Assembly (NCBI GenBank): GCA_003216975.1
Contig: QCHY01000005.1
Location: forward strand, 41,185 to 105,184
Reading direction: 5' to 3'
Length of the DNA: 64,000 nucleotides
DNA from: Prochlorococcus sp. AG-402-I20
GTDB lineage: Bacteria; Cyanobacteriota; Cyanobacteriia; PCC-6307; Cyanobiaceae
Translations under genes and position numbers: made by a program
Notes under the pieces: generated by a model
What the model was told of the DNA's origin: nothing
Databases searched by the model: none
Seen by the model: only the letters and a program-made list of their open reading frames with translations
Shown: one piece after another, positions 17,440 to 26,052 of the stretch
How the letters are laid out: the number at the start of each line of letters is the position of its first letter
How positions within the stretch are numbered: position 1 is the stretch's first letter

Positions 17440-18258
17440 TTATTTATCTTGGATTAATGCTGTAGCCCAAGGCAGCATGTTGTTTAATTGATCTTGTGAG
17501 GATGCTGTTAGTAAAGGGAAATTCACAGAAGCTAGATCTGTTCCAGAAAGAATATCTTTTGGATTTGTGTCTAACCAATTGATAAGACAATTAAGTTCCT
17601 CAAGTATTAACCATGCAGCTGCAATATCCCAAATTTTAGGTGTCGCCTCTAAAGCAGCAATAGTTTGACCGATGGCAACACTAGTCATATTTAAACTTGA
17701 TACCCCAAGTAATCTGATTTTCCCTGGAAAAGACTGCTCTGGCTTCATTTGTAACACTTTAATGGACCGGCTACAAAGAGAAATGCAGTCACTATTTTTT
17801 TTGAAGCGAGATTCAGGCTTAAGTGGCTTGTCGTTTAGCCAAACTCCTTTTCCTCTAATGGCAAAAATTCTTTTTTGCAGAGCTGGGATGTCAAGAAAGG
17901 CTGTCTCAGGCTCTCCATTGGTGAAGCGTGCTATTGATATTGCCCAGTAAGGAATGCCTGCTGCAAAATTAGTTGTGCCATCAAGAGGGTCAACTACCCA
18001 ATATTCACTGGAACTAGGAATTGACTTATTCCCTTCTTCACTCAGGACACCTTCTCCAGGAGCAATTTTTGATAAACCTTGAACTATTGTTTTATCACTC
18101 CACCTATCACATTCTGTAATAAGTGTTCCGTCAGGTTTTATATCAGAGTTGATTTGACCAAAATCTTGAAGCTGACGTCTTCCCACTTCATCAACTAGAT
18201 GATGAATCGAATTTAGTTGAGCGTTGCTCAGAGGGTTGGATATTGGGTTTTGATTCAT
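17440..18258 (-). CDS. Inositol monophosphatase family protein
   Basis: Magnesium-dependent sugar or inositol phosphatase of 272 aa. Metal ligands are visible in SEEG (about 73-76), the DPLDGTTNFAAG motif starting near residue 90, and the second motif KIWDIAAAWLI. This is the layout of SuhB/IMPase; the cyanobacterial members include inositol monophosphatase and histidinol-phosphate phosphatase-like enzymes, so the substrate is open. ATG start at 18256-18258. It is 17 bases after the TolC-like gene stops being read (same strand, downstream of it), suggesting cotranscription. Confidence 0.88.
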   Translation of the reverse strand: MNQNPISNPLSNAQLNSIHHLVDEVGRRQLQDFGQINSDIKPDGTLITECDRWSDKTIVQGLSKIAPGEGVLSEEGNKSIPSSSEYWVVDPLDGTTNFAAGIPYWAISIARFTNGEPETAFLDIPALQKRIFAIRGKGVWLNDKPLKPESRFKKNSDCISLCSRSIKVLQMKPEQSFPGKIRLLGVSSLNMTSVAIGQTIAALEATPKIWDIAAAWLILEELNCLINWLDTNPKDILSGTDLASVNFPLLTASSQDQLNNMLPWATALIQDK

Positions 18259-18275
18259 TGTTATTTAGGTAAAAT

Positions 18276-19853
18276 CTATAGCTGGCATAAAGGAATTAAA
18301 TTCGATTCATAGAGATTCGATTTGCTGTCTAAGTTCTTTTGATTCTTTGGATTGACTTTGATATCGCATGGCTTGATGTTATCTATGCCAGTTTGTCTAC
18401 TTAAATCAGCTAATAAGGTGTTGTAGCTTGTGACAGCAATAATATAACGAACCTCAGAATCAGTTAAATCCCTTTGGTTATTTACAACTTCTCGTTGTGT
18501 AGTTATACCTGATTTATATCTAAGCTTGGCAAGTCTAAGAGATTCTCTTGCAGATAAAACTTCCGTATAAGAAGCAGAAATATTTAGTTTGGCAGATTCA
18601 AGTTTGAAAAATATATTTTCAACTTCTTTTCTAATCTGAGCTCTTCTTAGTGCAAAATTGAGCTTTGCTTCTTTTGCTTTACTTTTGTTGTAGTTATATA
18701 TAGATCTTGAATTGCCTCCATCAAAAATAAACCATGTTGCATTGAGCCCAATGGTGTTAGAAAAACTGGAGGATGTATTGCTCGTATTTGGAGAGATTTG
18801 ATTCAACTCACCTTTTGCAAATGAGGAAGTAGATGTATTTACGATACTTAATTTTGGTTGGCTAGCAGCAAGTGCAGCATTGGCATTACTATTGTTGATT
18901 GATATATCCAATAGAATATTATCCAGTTCTTCTCTTGCATCATAAGCAGCAATAATACTATCTTCTAATGATAAATCCCATATACCTATAACTTTGGTTT
19001 TTGAACCAATTAATGGTGTTATATCTTCTGGAAGATTAAGTATTTCAGCAAGAGATCTTTGACCAATTTTTTGATCTCCAGATTTAATATTAAATAATTG
19101 CTGATCTCTAGCTAATTGTGTTTTAGCTTCTAAAACTTCTAATTTTGTACCAACACCTGATTCAAATCTAATTTCTGCATCTCTTAATCCAAGAGTCGAG
19201 GATTCAATGGATTTTTTTGCAACTTCTATTTCCTCATTTGCTTTTTGCAAATTGAAATAGCGTTTTTTTGCCTCTAATTTTAAATCTCTTAAAACTATGA
19301 AGTACGAAGATTTTGACTTTTCAAAACTATCTCTAGCTGATGCTATCTCGGGAACTCTTGCAGGATTAATTAAATCCCACTTAACTTGGGCAGAAATAGA
19401 AGAGCTCCATTGCTTACTTGAAGTGTCTTGAATTATATTTGACTCATTATAGTTATTAGATTCAAAATACTGAGGAATGCCATTAGCTGTTAGGTTTAAA
19501 GTTGGGTACCAGGAGGACAACGAACTTTTTAATATTGATTTAGCTTGCTCAATTCTCTCTAAGTAAATCTTGATTGTCCGATTGTTATTGATAAGAATGT
19601 TTTCTAATTGATCGAGATTAATCTTTTGATAGGTTTTTACTGATACTTCTCGCGATCTAGAAGGTAAAAAAAGATCTTCAGGCGAATTTAATTCATATAA
19701 GATTCCTTGTTGTTTTTGACTTTGTTTTTTACTTAATTCCTCTTCAATATTTATGTTGGGATTTATTTTTTGCGAACTTGTGGCCCACAAAGGATTTAGC
19801 CCAGAAATAAATAACCCTGCAACAATTAGGAACTTTCTCTTTACTTTCCTCAT
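18276..19853 (-). CDS. TolC-like outer membrane efflux protein
   Basis: Outer-membrane channel subunit of 525 aa. A signal peptide (FLIVAGLFISGLNPLWATS) is followed by two repeats of long alpha-helical segments interrupted by beta-strand parts, as in the outer membrane efflux protein family: the first with LEVLEAKTQLARDQQ, the second with YKSGITTQREVVNNQRDL. Partners (membrane fusion protein and inner pump) are not adjacent. The gene lies 25 bases after the DUF512 gene on the same strand. In Prochlorococcus, usually the only TolC, it would serve type I secretion and efflux. Confidence 0.9.
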   Translation of the reverse strand: MRKVKRKFLIVAGLFISGLNPLWATSSQKINPNINIEEELSKKQSQKQQGILYELNSPEDLFLPSRSREVSVKTYQKINLDQLENILINNNRTIKIYLERIEQAKSILKSSLSSWYPTLNLTANGIPQYFESNNYNESNIIQDTSSKQWSSSISAQVKWDLINPARVPEIASARDSFEKSKSSYFIVLRDLKLEAKKRYFNLQKANEEIEVAKKSIESSTLGLRDAEIRFESGVGTKLEVLEAKTQLARDQQLFNIKSGDQKIGQRSLAEILNLPEDITPLIGSKTKVIGIWDLSLEDSIIAAYDAREELDNILLDISINNSNANAALAASQPKLSIVNTSTSSFAKGELNQISPNTSNTSSSFSNTIGLNATWFIFDGGNSRSIYNYNKSKAKEAKLNFALRRAQIRKEVENIFFKLESAKLNISASYTEVLSARESLRLAKLRYKSGITTQREVVNNQRDLTDSEVRYIIAVTSYNTLLADLSRQTGIDNIKPCDIKVNPKNQKNLDSKSNLYESNLIPLCQL

Positions 19854-19878
19854 AATTATCAGAAAAACTTAGATGGAT

Positions 19879-21240
19879 TTAGTAAAGCAAAGATGCTTGA
19901 ACAAGTGCTTTGTCCACAATGTCTTGAGCATCATGGACAATTCTTATATACACATTAAGTGACGAAGAGAGCTCTTGAAGAGTCATGTCATCAAGAAAGA
20001 TTTTTTCACCTTGCCTTAACATCACAGCTGGTAGAAGTAACTCATCGCCTAATTCTTTGCCTTGCAGTCCTTCTATTAGGTCTTGACCTGTGAGTAAACC
20101 TGTAACTATTTGTTCTTGCCCCCAATAAGGACTTGGAATTCCATAAAGATGCAAAGTGAAATTATTTATTTTATTTAGTCGTTTACAAGGCATCTGTAAT
20201 TCATTTTCAACAAGTTTGCCAACAACCCAGCTGCAGGTTTTCTTTTTATCAATTTTGATAGGCAAATTTCTTGTCGCTTCATCCATCGCTTTAAGAAAGC
20301 TTCGTATACTTCCTACTCCATTCTCTTTTTGAGGCAAATCTTCATAAGAATTGAGGGGAGGTAATGGCTTCTTCGCTATTAAATACCATTCGTCTGATAA
20401 CCAGGCAAAACGAGAGCCCGTTGATTTATAAAATACTCTCTGCATTTGTTCAACTTGATTGATGACTTTTGAAGCACAGTTAGAATCTACTGGTATTAGC
20501 CCATCATTACTGGGGCGAAATCTAGTTAACCCAACTGGAACAATTGCTGCTGAAAGGACCACAGGGAAATCTTCTTGCGCGAAACTAAATAGATCATTAA
20601 TGGTTCTTTCTAAAGCTTTCCCATCATTTATTTCAGGGCAAACAACAACTTGAGCATGAATTTGTATTCTTTTTTCCGCGAACCAGGTTAATTGATTTAA
20701 AAGGTCAATAGCTTGAGGATTTCTTAGTAATTTCGACCTTAAAGAAGGTTCCGTAGCATGCACCGATACGAATAAAGGACTGAGTCTTTGTTGCTCAATT
20801 CTCAGCCAGTCTTGTTCGGAAAGATTTGTGAGTGTTAAGTAAGAACCATATAAAAAACTTAGCCTATAGTCGTCATCTTTTAGATACAAGCTTTTTCTTT
20901 TCCCTGAAGGCTGTTGGTCTATAAAACAAAACGGACATTGATTATTGCATTGTTTTAATCCATCAAATAATGCTTCAGTAAAAGCAAGGCCTAACTCGTC
21001 ATCATAATCTTTTTCGATGTCTATTGTATGTGTTTTACCTTTTTCATCTAATATTGTTAGTTGAATATTTTCTTCAGCAATAAGAAATTTGTAATCAATC
21101 AGATCTCTTGGTTTTACACCATTAATACTAATTAATTTATCTCCAACTTCAAGTCCCAGCTCTTCGCCTATTGAACCTTCTTCGATTGAGGCAACAATAG
21201 CAGGTTTTATCTTGTTTTTATCTATCTTTACTGTGTTCAT
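19879..21240 (-). CDS. PDZ plus radical-SAM protein (DUF512 family)
   Basis: Protein of 453 aa. An N-terminal PDZ-like part (GSIGEELGLEVGDKLISING, about 22-41) is followed by a radical-SAM core with Cys98, Cys102 and Cys105 in CNNQCPFCFIDQ, then the DUF512 C-terminal domain with late glycine-rich segments. Members are universal in cyanobacteria and found in clostridia; the substrate is unknown. The CxxxCxxC spacing supports a SAM-cleaving 4Fe-4S cluster. ATG at 21238-21240. It leads a three-gene leftward set with the TolC-like and phosphatase genes. Confidence 0.88.
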   Translation of the reverse strand: MNTVKIDKNKIKPAIVASIEEGSIGEELGLEVGDKLISINGVKPRDLIDYKFLIAEENIQLTILDEKGKTHTIDIEKDYDDELGLAFTEALFDGLKQCNNQCPFCFIDQQPSGKRKSLYLKDDDYRLSFLYGSYLTLTNLSEQDWLRIEQQRLSPLFVSVHATEPSLRSKLLRNPQAIDLLNQLTWFAEKRIQIHAQVVVCPEINDGKALERTINDLFSFAQEDFPVVLSAAIVPVGLTRFRPSNDGLIPVDSNCASKVINQVEQMQRVFYKSTGSRFAWLSDEWYLIAKKPLPPLNSYEDLPQKENGVGSIRSFLKAMDEATRNLPIKIDKKKTCSWVVGKLVENELQMPCKRLNKINNFTLHLYGIPSPYWGQEQIVTGLLTGQDLIEGLQGKELGDELLLPAVMLRQGEKIFLDDMTLQELSSSLNVYIRIVHDAQDIVDKALVQASLLY

Positions 21241-21652
21241 TTATGCTCCTAAACAAGGAAATAACTTTTCTATATTTTTCGGGTGGTTGAAAAACAATTG
21301 AATTGATTTTAGAAAATCATTTATTTTTCAATATAAGTAAATTTTCAATAAAAAGTACTTAAGAAGTAATTTTGAATCATCCCTTTTTTTAAGGATTAAA
21401 AAGCTGAGCCTTTAAAAGCATTGCAATCATTCTAATTTAAAGACTTGTATGAATTTTTTTTTAACTTTGTTATTTGTATTCTGCAGACTGTTTGGTTTGG
21501 GTATCGACTTGAATGTAAATTCATAGAAGGTTGCACTGAAAACCAACTCAGTTTTATTAATTCTGATTTACTCAAACAATCCCACCAAGCCCATAAATCA
21601 AGAAACGTCCTATCTTTCAAAGCCAAGGACATTACAATTTTGGGCTAGCACA
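21241..21652. other. 412-base gap without a convincing gene
   Basis: Divergent gap between the DUF512 gene and DUF3120. Short open frames exist on both strands at about 21430-21650 but overlap each other antisense and resemble nothing I know. The segment from about 21480 to 21650 is clearly less AT-rich than the first half, which would suit an untranslated RNA or a decayed coding end. The frame of DUF3120 stays open upstream to 21527 with plausible residues but no ATG, GTG or TTG. Confidence 0.5.
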
Positions 21653-22291
21653 ATGGTTGTCCTGCCGGTTTTTGTTCAGGCTCCATGGGTTCATGTGTTT
21701 CCTTTTTCAGCTTTTTTATTTAGTTTCATAATCTTTTTTCTTGGATTTTATTTACTTAAATTTTGTAGGGATAAATGGTCCTCTGTTGGTTCGCTATTGG
21801 TTGGCGTTAGTTGGAGCTGGTTAGGAGGATGTCTTTTTTGGGGATGGTTAAGAGGTCATCCAGTATGGCATTTACCTGTTGAGTCAATAGCTTTGCCCAT
21901 AGCATTAAGCCTTTTAAAAACTCGATGGAAAATTGGAGCCAGTTTCTATTTGGCATCTTTATTAGGAACTGCTTTTACTGACGTAATGATTGTTTTAACA
22001 GGTGTTATGAAGGCTTGGCCTGCAGTTGTTGATGCGCCTTATTCGGAAGCCTCCAAAATGTTGAGTTTCACTGCGGAACAATTATTGGAACCTTTTTCTT
22101 TATTATCAATTCTTGTTGCGGCACTTTTAATAATTTTTATAGCAAATTGGATGAATCAAAAATCAAAAAGTGAACCTTTATCTTCTGATGCGTGGCTTGT
22201 ATCAAGTTCAGCTTTGACAACAACCTTATGGGTTGATGGCTTATTTTTTGCAACCACTTTGATTCAGCCTCAATTAAGTGGATTGATTTGA
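21653..22291 (+). CDS. DUF3120 integral membrane protein
   Basis: Protein of 212 aa with five or six membrane helices, containing WLGGCLFWGWLRGHPVWHLP and the conserved VESIALPIALSLLKTRWK, which matches my memory of the cyanobacterial DUF3120 family. Function unknown; the family is restricted to phototrophs. The ATG at 21653 places the first residues (MVVLPVFVQAPWV) inside what should be the first helix, so the N-terminus looks short. Thirteen bases separate it from nadB on the same strand, suggesting cotranscription. Confidence 0.75.
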   Translation: MVVLPVFVQAPWVHVFPFSAFLFSFIIFFLGFYLLKFCRDKWSSVGSLLVGVSWSWLGGCLFWGWLRGHPVWHLPVESIALPIALSLLKTRWKIGASFYLASLLGTAFTDVMIVLTGVMKAWPAVVDAPYSEASKMLSFTAEQLLEPFSLLSILVAALLIIFIANWMNQKSKSEPLSSDAWLVSSSALTTTLWVDGLFFATTLIQPQLSGLI

Positions 22292-22304
22292 AAAATAATA
22301 TTTT

Positions 22305-24005
22305 ATGGACTTAAATAATGGATTTAATAAAAATGATATTTACTCAACTAATTGGGATGTAATTGTTATTGGCGCAGGAGCTGCAGGCTTAATGTCTTCT
22401 CTTGAATTGCCATCAAATCTCAAGACTTTGCTTTTAAATCGCAATACTAGTAAGCGTTCTTCAAGTAGATGGGCACAAGGAGGAATGGCTGCTGTTACGC
22501 GAATTGAAGATAGCGAGAATATTCATGCTTTGGATACCATTAAAGCTGGTGCTGGCCTTTGTGATTCTGAAGCAGTGCAGATGTTTGTTCAGAGTGCTCC
22601 GAGATTAGTGGATAGACTTTTAAAAATAGGCATGGAATTTGATAGAACCTCTGGGAAGTTATCTACAACTCTTGAGGCTGCTCACACACATAGAAGAGTA
22701 CTTCACGTAAAAGATAGAACCGGAAAGGCATTGGTTGATGTTCTTAATGAGCAGGTCGATCAAAGAGATAATGTTCTGCATCAAAGAGGAATAAGAGTTA
22801 CCCAGATTTGGGTTGAGAGAGGAAGATGTGCAGGGGTACAAGTTCTTGATGGACCAGCTTTGCGTTGGATAAAAGCTAAGGCAGTTGTTTTGGCCACCGG
22901 TGGCGGTGGCCATTTGTTTGCTAATACTACAAATCCAACTCAAGCTGCAGGTGAGGGAATTGCGCTGGCGTGGAGGGCTGGTGCGTTTATAGAGGATCTC
23001 GAATTTTTTCAGTTTCATCCAACTGCATTGAAATTGGATGATGCTCCTTCGTTTTTGATTTCTGAAGCTTTACGAGGAGAGGGTGCTGTTTTAGTTGATT
23101 CACTCGGTGACAGCCCAGTAGATCATCTTGAAGGGAAAGATCTTGCATCAAGGGATCAAGTTAGCAGGGCTTTGTTTAAAGCAATGCAAAAGCAAAAAGT
23201 TGATCACGTTGGTCTTGATGTTAAATCTCTTGCTGTTGAGGATGTAGAAGCGCGATTTCCATCAATTTTTCAAAGGTGCAGAGAGCTTGGTTTAGAACCT
23301 TTAAAAGAAGTAATACCCGTAGCACCATCTGCACATTATTGGATGGGTGGAGTCGCTACAAACTTGAGAGCACAAACTAATATTAAAGGTCTGTTTGCTA
23401 TTGGTGAGGTTGCATGTACCGGTCTACATGGTGCAAATAGGCTCGCAAGTAATTCATTGATGGAGTGTTTGGTTTTTGCTAATCAAATGCGAAATATTGA
23501 ATTATATGATTTTCAAACTTCCGATATATCAGAAAATAATTTCAGTTTACACAAATCAAATCTTCGCTTTTCAAAGGAAAAAGGAACTGAGTATTTAACA
23601 AAAGAGATAGAAAAACTTAGACAATTATGCTGGCGTGTGGCAGGAGTTGATCGATCCTCAAAAGGCATGAGTTCCGCTCTTGCAAAAGTTAAACGGGATT
23701 ATCAAAATCTTTTAAAAGAGCCTTTATTAAATTTGGTGTTTTCTCAATCAAAAGGAGTTATTAATGAATTTGATGAGATGTCCAGAAGAGATCTTAATTT
23801 ACTTCTTGATCTAAATAATAGACAGATGTCAAGTTTGCTTATGTTGGAGGCTTGTTTATTTCGTAAAGAAAGTAGAGGAGGTCACTTTAGAGATGATTTT
23901 CCTACTTCAGTTCCTTTTTGGAGATGTCATACTCGTCAAATAAAAGGCAAGAATATACATACAAGATCCATTGTAGATAAAGCTGCTTTTCCTAAAAATT
24001 GTTAG
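22305..24005 (+). CDS. nadB: L-aspartate oxidase
   Basis: FAD enzyme that oxidises L-aspartate to iminoaspartate, first step of de novo NAD synthesis (with quinolinate synthase NadA). At 566 aa it has the FAD motif VIGAGAAGLMSS, SSRWAQGGMAAV, the HTHRRVLHVKDRTGKAL substrate segment, EFFQFHPTAL and the ANRLASNSLMECLVF signature that distinguishes NadB from succinate dehydrogenase flavoprotein. The final 14 bases overlap the convergent VKOR gene. The ATG at 22305 gives a short polar leader before the FAD strand. Confidence 0.95.
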   Translation: MDLNNGFNKNDIYSTNWDVIVIGAGAAGLMSSLELPSNLKTLLLNRNTSKRSSSRWAQGGMAAVTRIEDSENIHALDTIKAGAGLCDSEAVQMFVQSAPRLVDRLLKIGMEFDRTSGKLSTTLEAAHTHRRVLHVKDRTGKALVDVLNEQVDQRDNVLHQRGIRVTQIWVERGRCAGVQVLDGPALRWIKAKAVVLATGGGGHLFANTTNPTQAAGEGIALAWRAGAFIEDLEFFQFHPTALKLDDAPSFLISEALRGEGAVLVDSLGDSPVDHLEGKDLASRDQVSRALFKAMQKQKVDHVGLDVKSLAVEDVEARFPSIFQRCRELGLEPLKEVIPVAPSAHYWMGGVATNLRAQTNIKGLFAIGEVACTGLHGANRLASNSLMECLVFANQMRNIELYDFQTSDISENNFSLHKSNLRFSKEKGTEYLTKEIEKLRQLCWRVAGVDRSSKGMSSALAKVKRDYQNLLKEPLLNLVFSQSKGVINEFDEMSRRDLNLLLDLNNRQMSSLLMLEACLFRKESRGGHFRDDFPTSVPFWRCHTRQIKGKNIHTRSIVDKAAFPKNC

Positions 24006-24933
24006 AGCCATTGTAATTAGTAAGATCAGCTAATTCTTCTAGGCTTTTAACCCCTGAATCAATTGATCCATTAATTTCCCAAGAAGGGAACCCTGTGATC
24101 CCTTTAGCTTCACAAAGCTCTCGTTTGTTGTTAAATCCATCTTTTGCACATTCCACCAAATTTAATTTTTCTGCAGCTTCTTTCCCGAACATTTCTTTTT
24201 GATCATGACAATGTGGACACCAATAAGCGTTATACATTACTGCTCCTTCTTTTGTTAAATGTTCAGCAAGTTTTATTTTTTCGGGAGAACTTATAGCTAT
24301 TACGGCAGGTGGTGTTCCTTGAACATTATTTGCAACTTCTTTGGTAGATGTATCAACTGATGATGACCATATTAGTCCTGCTAATAAAACTGCTACTGAC
24401 ATAAGAAAACCTCTGAAAAATAATTTTCCATAATTTTCCCACCCACCTCCAAATAGATTTAACAATAGAATTGAAAGTGATACTAGACAAGAAAGAAGAC
24501 AAAAGAAACAGAAAGCCTTAATTTTGAATATCATTATTGATATTAAAATTAAACTAAAAACACAGGTCGATGTAGATATGTAAAAAGATACCCACCATGC
24601 TATTTTTGATATATTATTTTTTTGGTTTTGGAGAATTGGTATTAATGGAAATATTGCCATTAATAAAATTAATAAATAACTAATTAAACCAACTAAAGAT
24701 AATGGAATAGAAAAATTATTTTTTTGAAAAAAAGTCCCCCAAGGGCTATTTAAAACTTTATCGCAGCCTACTAATCCTCCTGGACAGTTTAAATTTCCTA
24801 TTAATCCCCATTTATTTAGAGTTATTGATCCAGTATCAATAACTCCAACTGTGGATAATATGGCTATTGATACTCTCGCCCATTTAGAGCCAAGATCTTG
24901 GCGACGCCGACTTGTTAGTCTTGAAGATCTCAT
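23992..24933 (-). CDS. VKOR-thioredoxin fusion (disulfide bond formation)
   Basis: Forms disulfide bonds in exported or lumenal proteins: the membrane VKOR domain reduces quinone and recharges the fused thioredoxin domain. From the ATG at 24933, four to five membrane helices carry the loop pair Cys50/Cys57 and the active CFFC (Cys142, Cys145), and the C-terminal thioredoxin-like domain has CPHC (Cys239, Cys242) and a cis-proline segment TGFPSW. A TTG at 24981 would add 16 residues; the ATG just before the arginine-rich RRRQDLGSKWAR head is preferred. Partner of plastocyanin and other lumen proteins is inferred. Confidence 0.92.
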   Translation of the reverse strand: MRSSRLTSRRRQDLGSKWARVSIAILSTVGVIDTGSITLNKWGLIGNLNCPGGLVGCDKVLNSPWGTFFQKNNFSIPLSLVGLISYLLILLMAIFPLIPILQNQKNNISKIAWWVSFYISTSTCVFSLILISIMIFKIKAFCFFCLLSCLVSLSILLLNLFGGGWENYGKLFFRGFLMSVAVLLAGLIWSSSVDTSTKEVANNVQGTPPAVIAISSPEKIKLAEHLTKEGAVMYNAYWCPHCHDQKEMFGKEAAEKLNLVECAKDGFNNKRELCEAKGITGFPSWEINGSIDSGVKSLEELADLTNYNGSNNF

Positions 24934-24996
24934 GCAGATGAATTCTGAATAACTTGAATTTATTTTTATTCTAATAAACAATTCCTTTAAAGTCTT

Positions 24997-25051
24997 AATT
25001 TTTTAAATCAATTTCAATGTTATTTATTTTTAAATAACCATTTAAAAAATT
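24997..25051 (-). terminator. Nested AT-rich hairpins downstream of petL-like gene
   Basis: An outer perfect 12-bp inverted repeat (24997-25008 with 25040-25051) encloses a perfect 8-bp hairpin GTTATTTA-TTTT-TAAATAAC (25019-25038). It lies between the petL-like stop and the VKOR start, in the direction of leftward transcription. It may end the petL message; the stems are wholly AT-rich, so strength is doubtful. Confidence 0.4.
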
Positions 25052-25113
25052 GAATTATTATAAAATATAAATTGCCTGAACTAATTTAGAACTATTATGT
25101 GTAATTTATTTGT

Positions 25114-25206
25114 TCAGATTAATTTAATTGCTTTTAGGGCTTTTTGAATCAAGAATGCTGTGGAAAGACCTGCGCCAACAAAAACTAAGTAAAAAAGAAT
25201 TCCCAT
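25114..25206 (-). CDS. petL: Cytochrome b6f complex subunit PetL (subunit VI)
   Basis: A 30-aa single-helix protein: MGILFYLVFVGAGLSTAF then LIQKALKAIKLI. The hydrophobic helix opening with FY.VF and the terminal AIKLI match the PetL sequences I know from filamentous cyanobacteria, which end in SIKLI. PetL sits at the edge of the b6f dimer in the thylakoid membrane and stabilises it. The frame is open upstream to 25305, overlapping the DUF4346 gene, but that leader is polar and basic; the ATG at 25204-25206 gives the normal size. Short length limits certainty. Confidence 0.6.
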   Translation of the reverse strand: MGILFYLVFVGAGLSTAFLIQKALKAIKLI

Positions 25207-25268
25207 TAGATTTAAATACCTCAAGTAATTATAGAACATCGGTGCTTTATCTTTTGAATTTATTAATT

Positions 25269-25670
25269 TTAATCTTGTAAGTATTGTTCTCCTGCTATTA
25301 GGCATAGCTCTGCTCGCTGTAATTCACGACCTATATACATGGCATGATCTATGCGACTGATAGGGAATGGACCCAGACCCTCGGAGATTTGAATACCTAC
25401 CTGTTTTGCACTTTTTCCTCTATAAATATTGCTAGGTTGATTTCTGTTTTTTGTTTTACAACCAATTAGTTCTCCAGACTCTGGATCAATAGCGCGACCT
25501 TTTTGATCAATATTATTTAAGTAATGTTCAACTATTAACTCATTTGTTATGAGATCAATTTTAATTAAAAAATAACCTTTTGGATCAAGCTCTATTTGCC
25601 GCTTGGATAATTTATCGTCTAAAAGTTTTATTGAGTGAATTAAGTCTTCTTGAAGATCTAGATTTTTCAT
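25269..25670 (-). CDS. DUF4346 protein
   Basis: Soluble protein of 133 aa. The segments DPKGYFLIKID, RGKSAKQVGIQI and HAMYIGRELQRAELCL fit the DUF4346 family as I remember it, a short domain also found fused to dihydropteroate-synthase-like enzymes in other lineages. Its function is unknown. The petL-like gene lies 62 bases downstream on the same strand, so they may share a transcript. The intergenic region upstream (25671-25719) plus the hairpin at 25720-25764 isolates it from the 88-aa gene. Confidence 0.7.
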   Translation of the reverse strand: MKNLDLQEDLIHSIKLLDDKLSKRQIELDPKGYFLIKIDLITNELIVEHYLNNIDQKGRAIDPESGELIGCKTKNRNQPSNIYRGKSAKQVGIQISEGLGPFPISRIDHAMYIGRELQRAELCLIAGEQYLQD

Positions 25671-25719
25671 TTCTTTAATTTACAAATTAAAAAGATGATA
25701 GCTAAGTCACCTGTTTTCT

Positions 25720-25764
25720 TTCAGGATAAATTTTTCGAATTTCCTTCTTAAAATTTATCCTGAA
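25720..25764 (-). terminator. Strong hairpin ending the 88-aa gene's transcript
   Basis: TTCAGGATAAATTTT (25720-25734) is the exact reverse complement of AAAATTTATCCTGAA (25750-25764): a 15-bp perfect stem with a 15-base loop. It contains the stop codon of the 88-aa gene (25755-25757), and transcription leftward continues into a run with several T residues on the minus strand (AGAAAACAGG on plus). It would close the PTPS to 88-aa operon. Confidence 0.65.
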
Positions 25765-26021
25765 ATAAAGCTTTTTAAGATTAAAAATATAAGTAGGTTT
25801 ACAAAAATAAAAGATAAATAAACAACTCCAGGATTTTTCAGACCTGCTGGTGCTGTTAGTTCATAACCAAATAGAGTAATAACCCCTTGAGTCCCCTTAT
25901 CTTTATAATTGAAAATCCCTTGAGCAAAGAAAGGTTTTTCTTCACTAGAATCAACTGTCTCTTTTTCGGTGGAAAGTGATTTATCTTTCTCAGGAGAATC
26001 TAGTAAGTTGTTGTCTGTCAT
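25755..26021 (-). CDS. Small protein with C-terminal membrane anchor (88 aa)
   Basis: Not recognised. The first 30 residues are acidic and disordered-looking, followed by KPFFAQGIFNYKDKGTQGVI, the segment LFGYELTAPAGLKNPGVVY and a C-terminal membrane helix (YLSFIFVNLLIFLILKSF). It lacks the ExxNxR chlorophyll motif, so it is not an HLIP despite its size. It lies 31 bases after the acyltransferase-like gene, the last gene before a strong hairpin. The layout suggests a thylakoid accessory protein, but that is only inference. Confidence 0.65.
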   Translation of the reverse strand: MTDNNLLDSPEKDKSLSTEKETVDSSEEKPFFAQGIFNYKDKGTQGVITLFGYELTAPAGLKNPGVVYLSFIFVNLLIFLILKSFISG

Positions 26022-26052
26022 TTAGATTAAGTCTTTAATTTGTCTGAAGTTA

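Noticed and set aside
21445..21648. 67-aa frame (and an antisense 66-aa frame) in the gap before DUF3120
   Set aside because: The two frames overlap on opposite strands, neither looks like a known protein and the hydrophobic pattern is irregular; kept only as an unexplained gap.
25755..26021. High-light-inducible protein
   Set aside because: It has the right size and one membrane helix but lacks the ExxNxR chlorophyll-binding motif seen in the true hli at 14342-14488.
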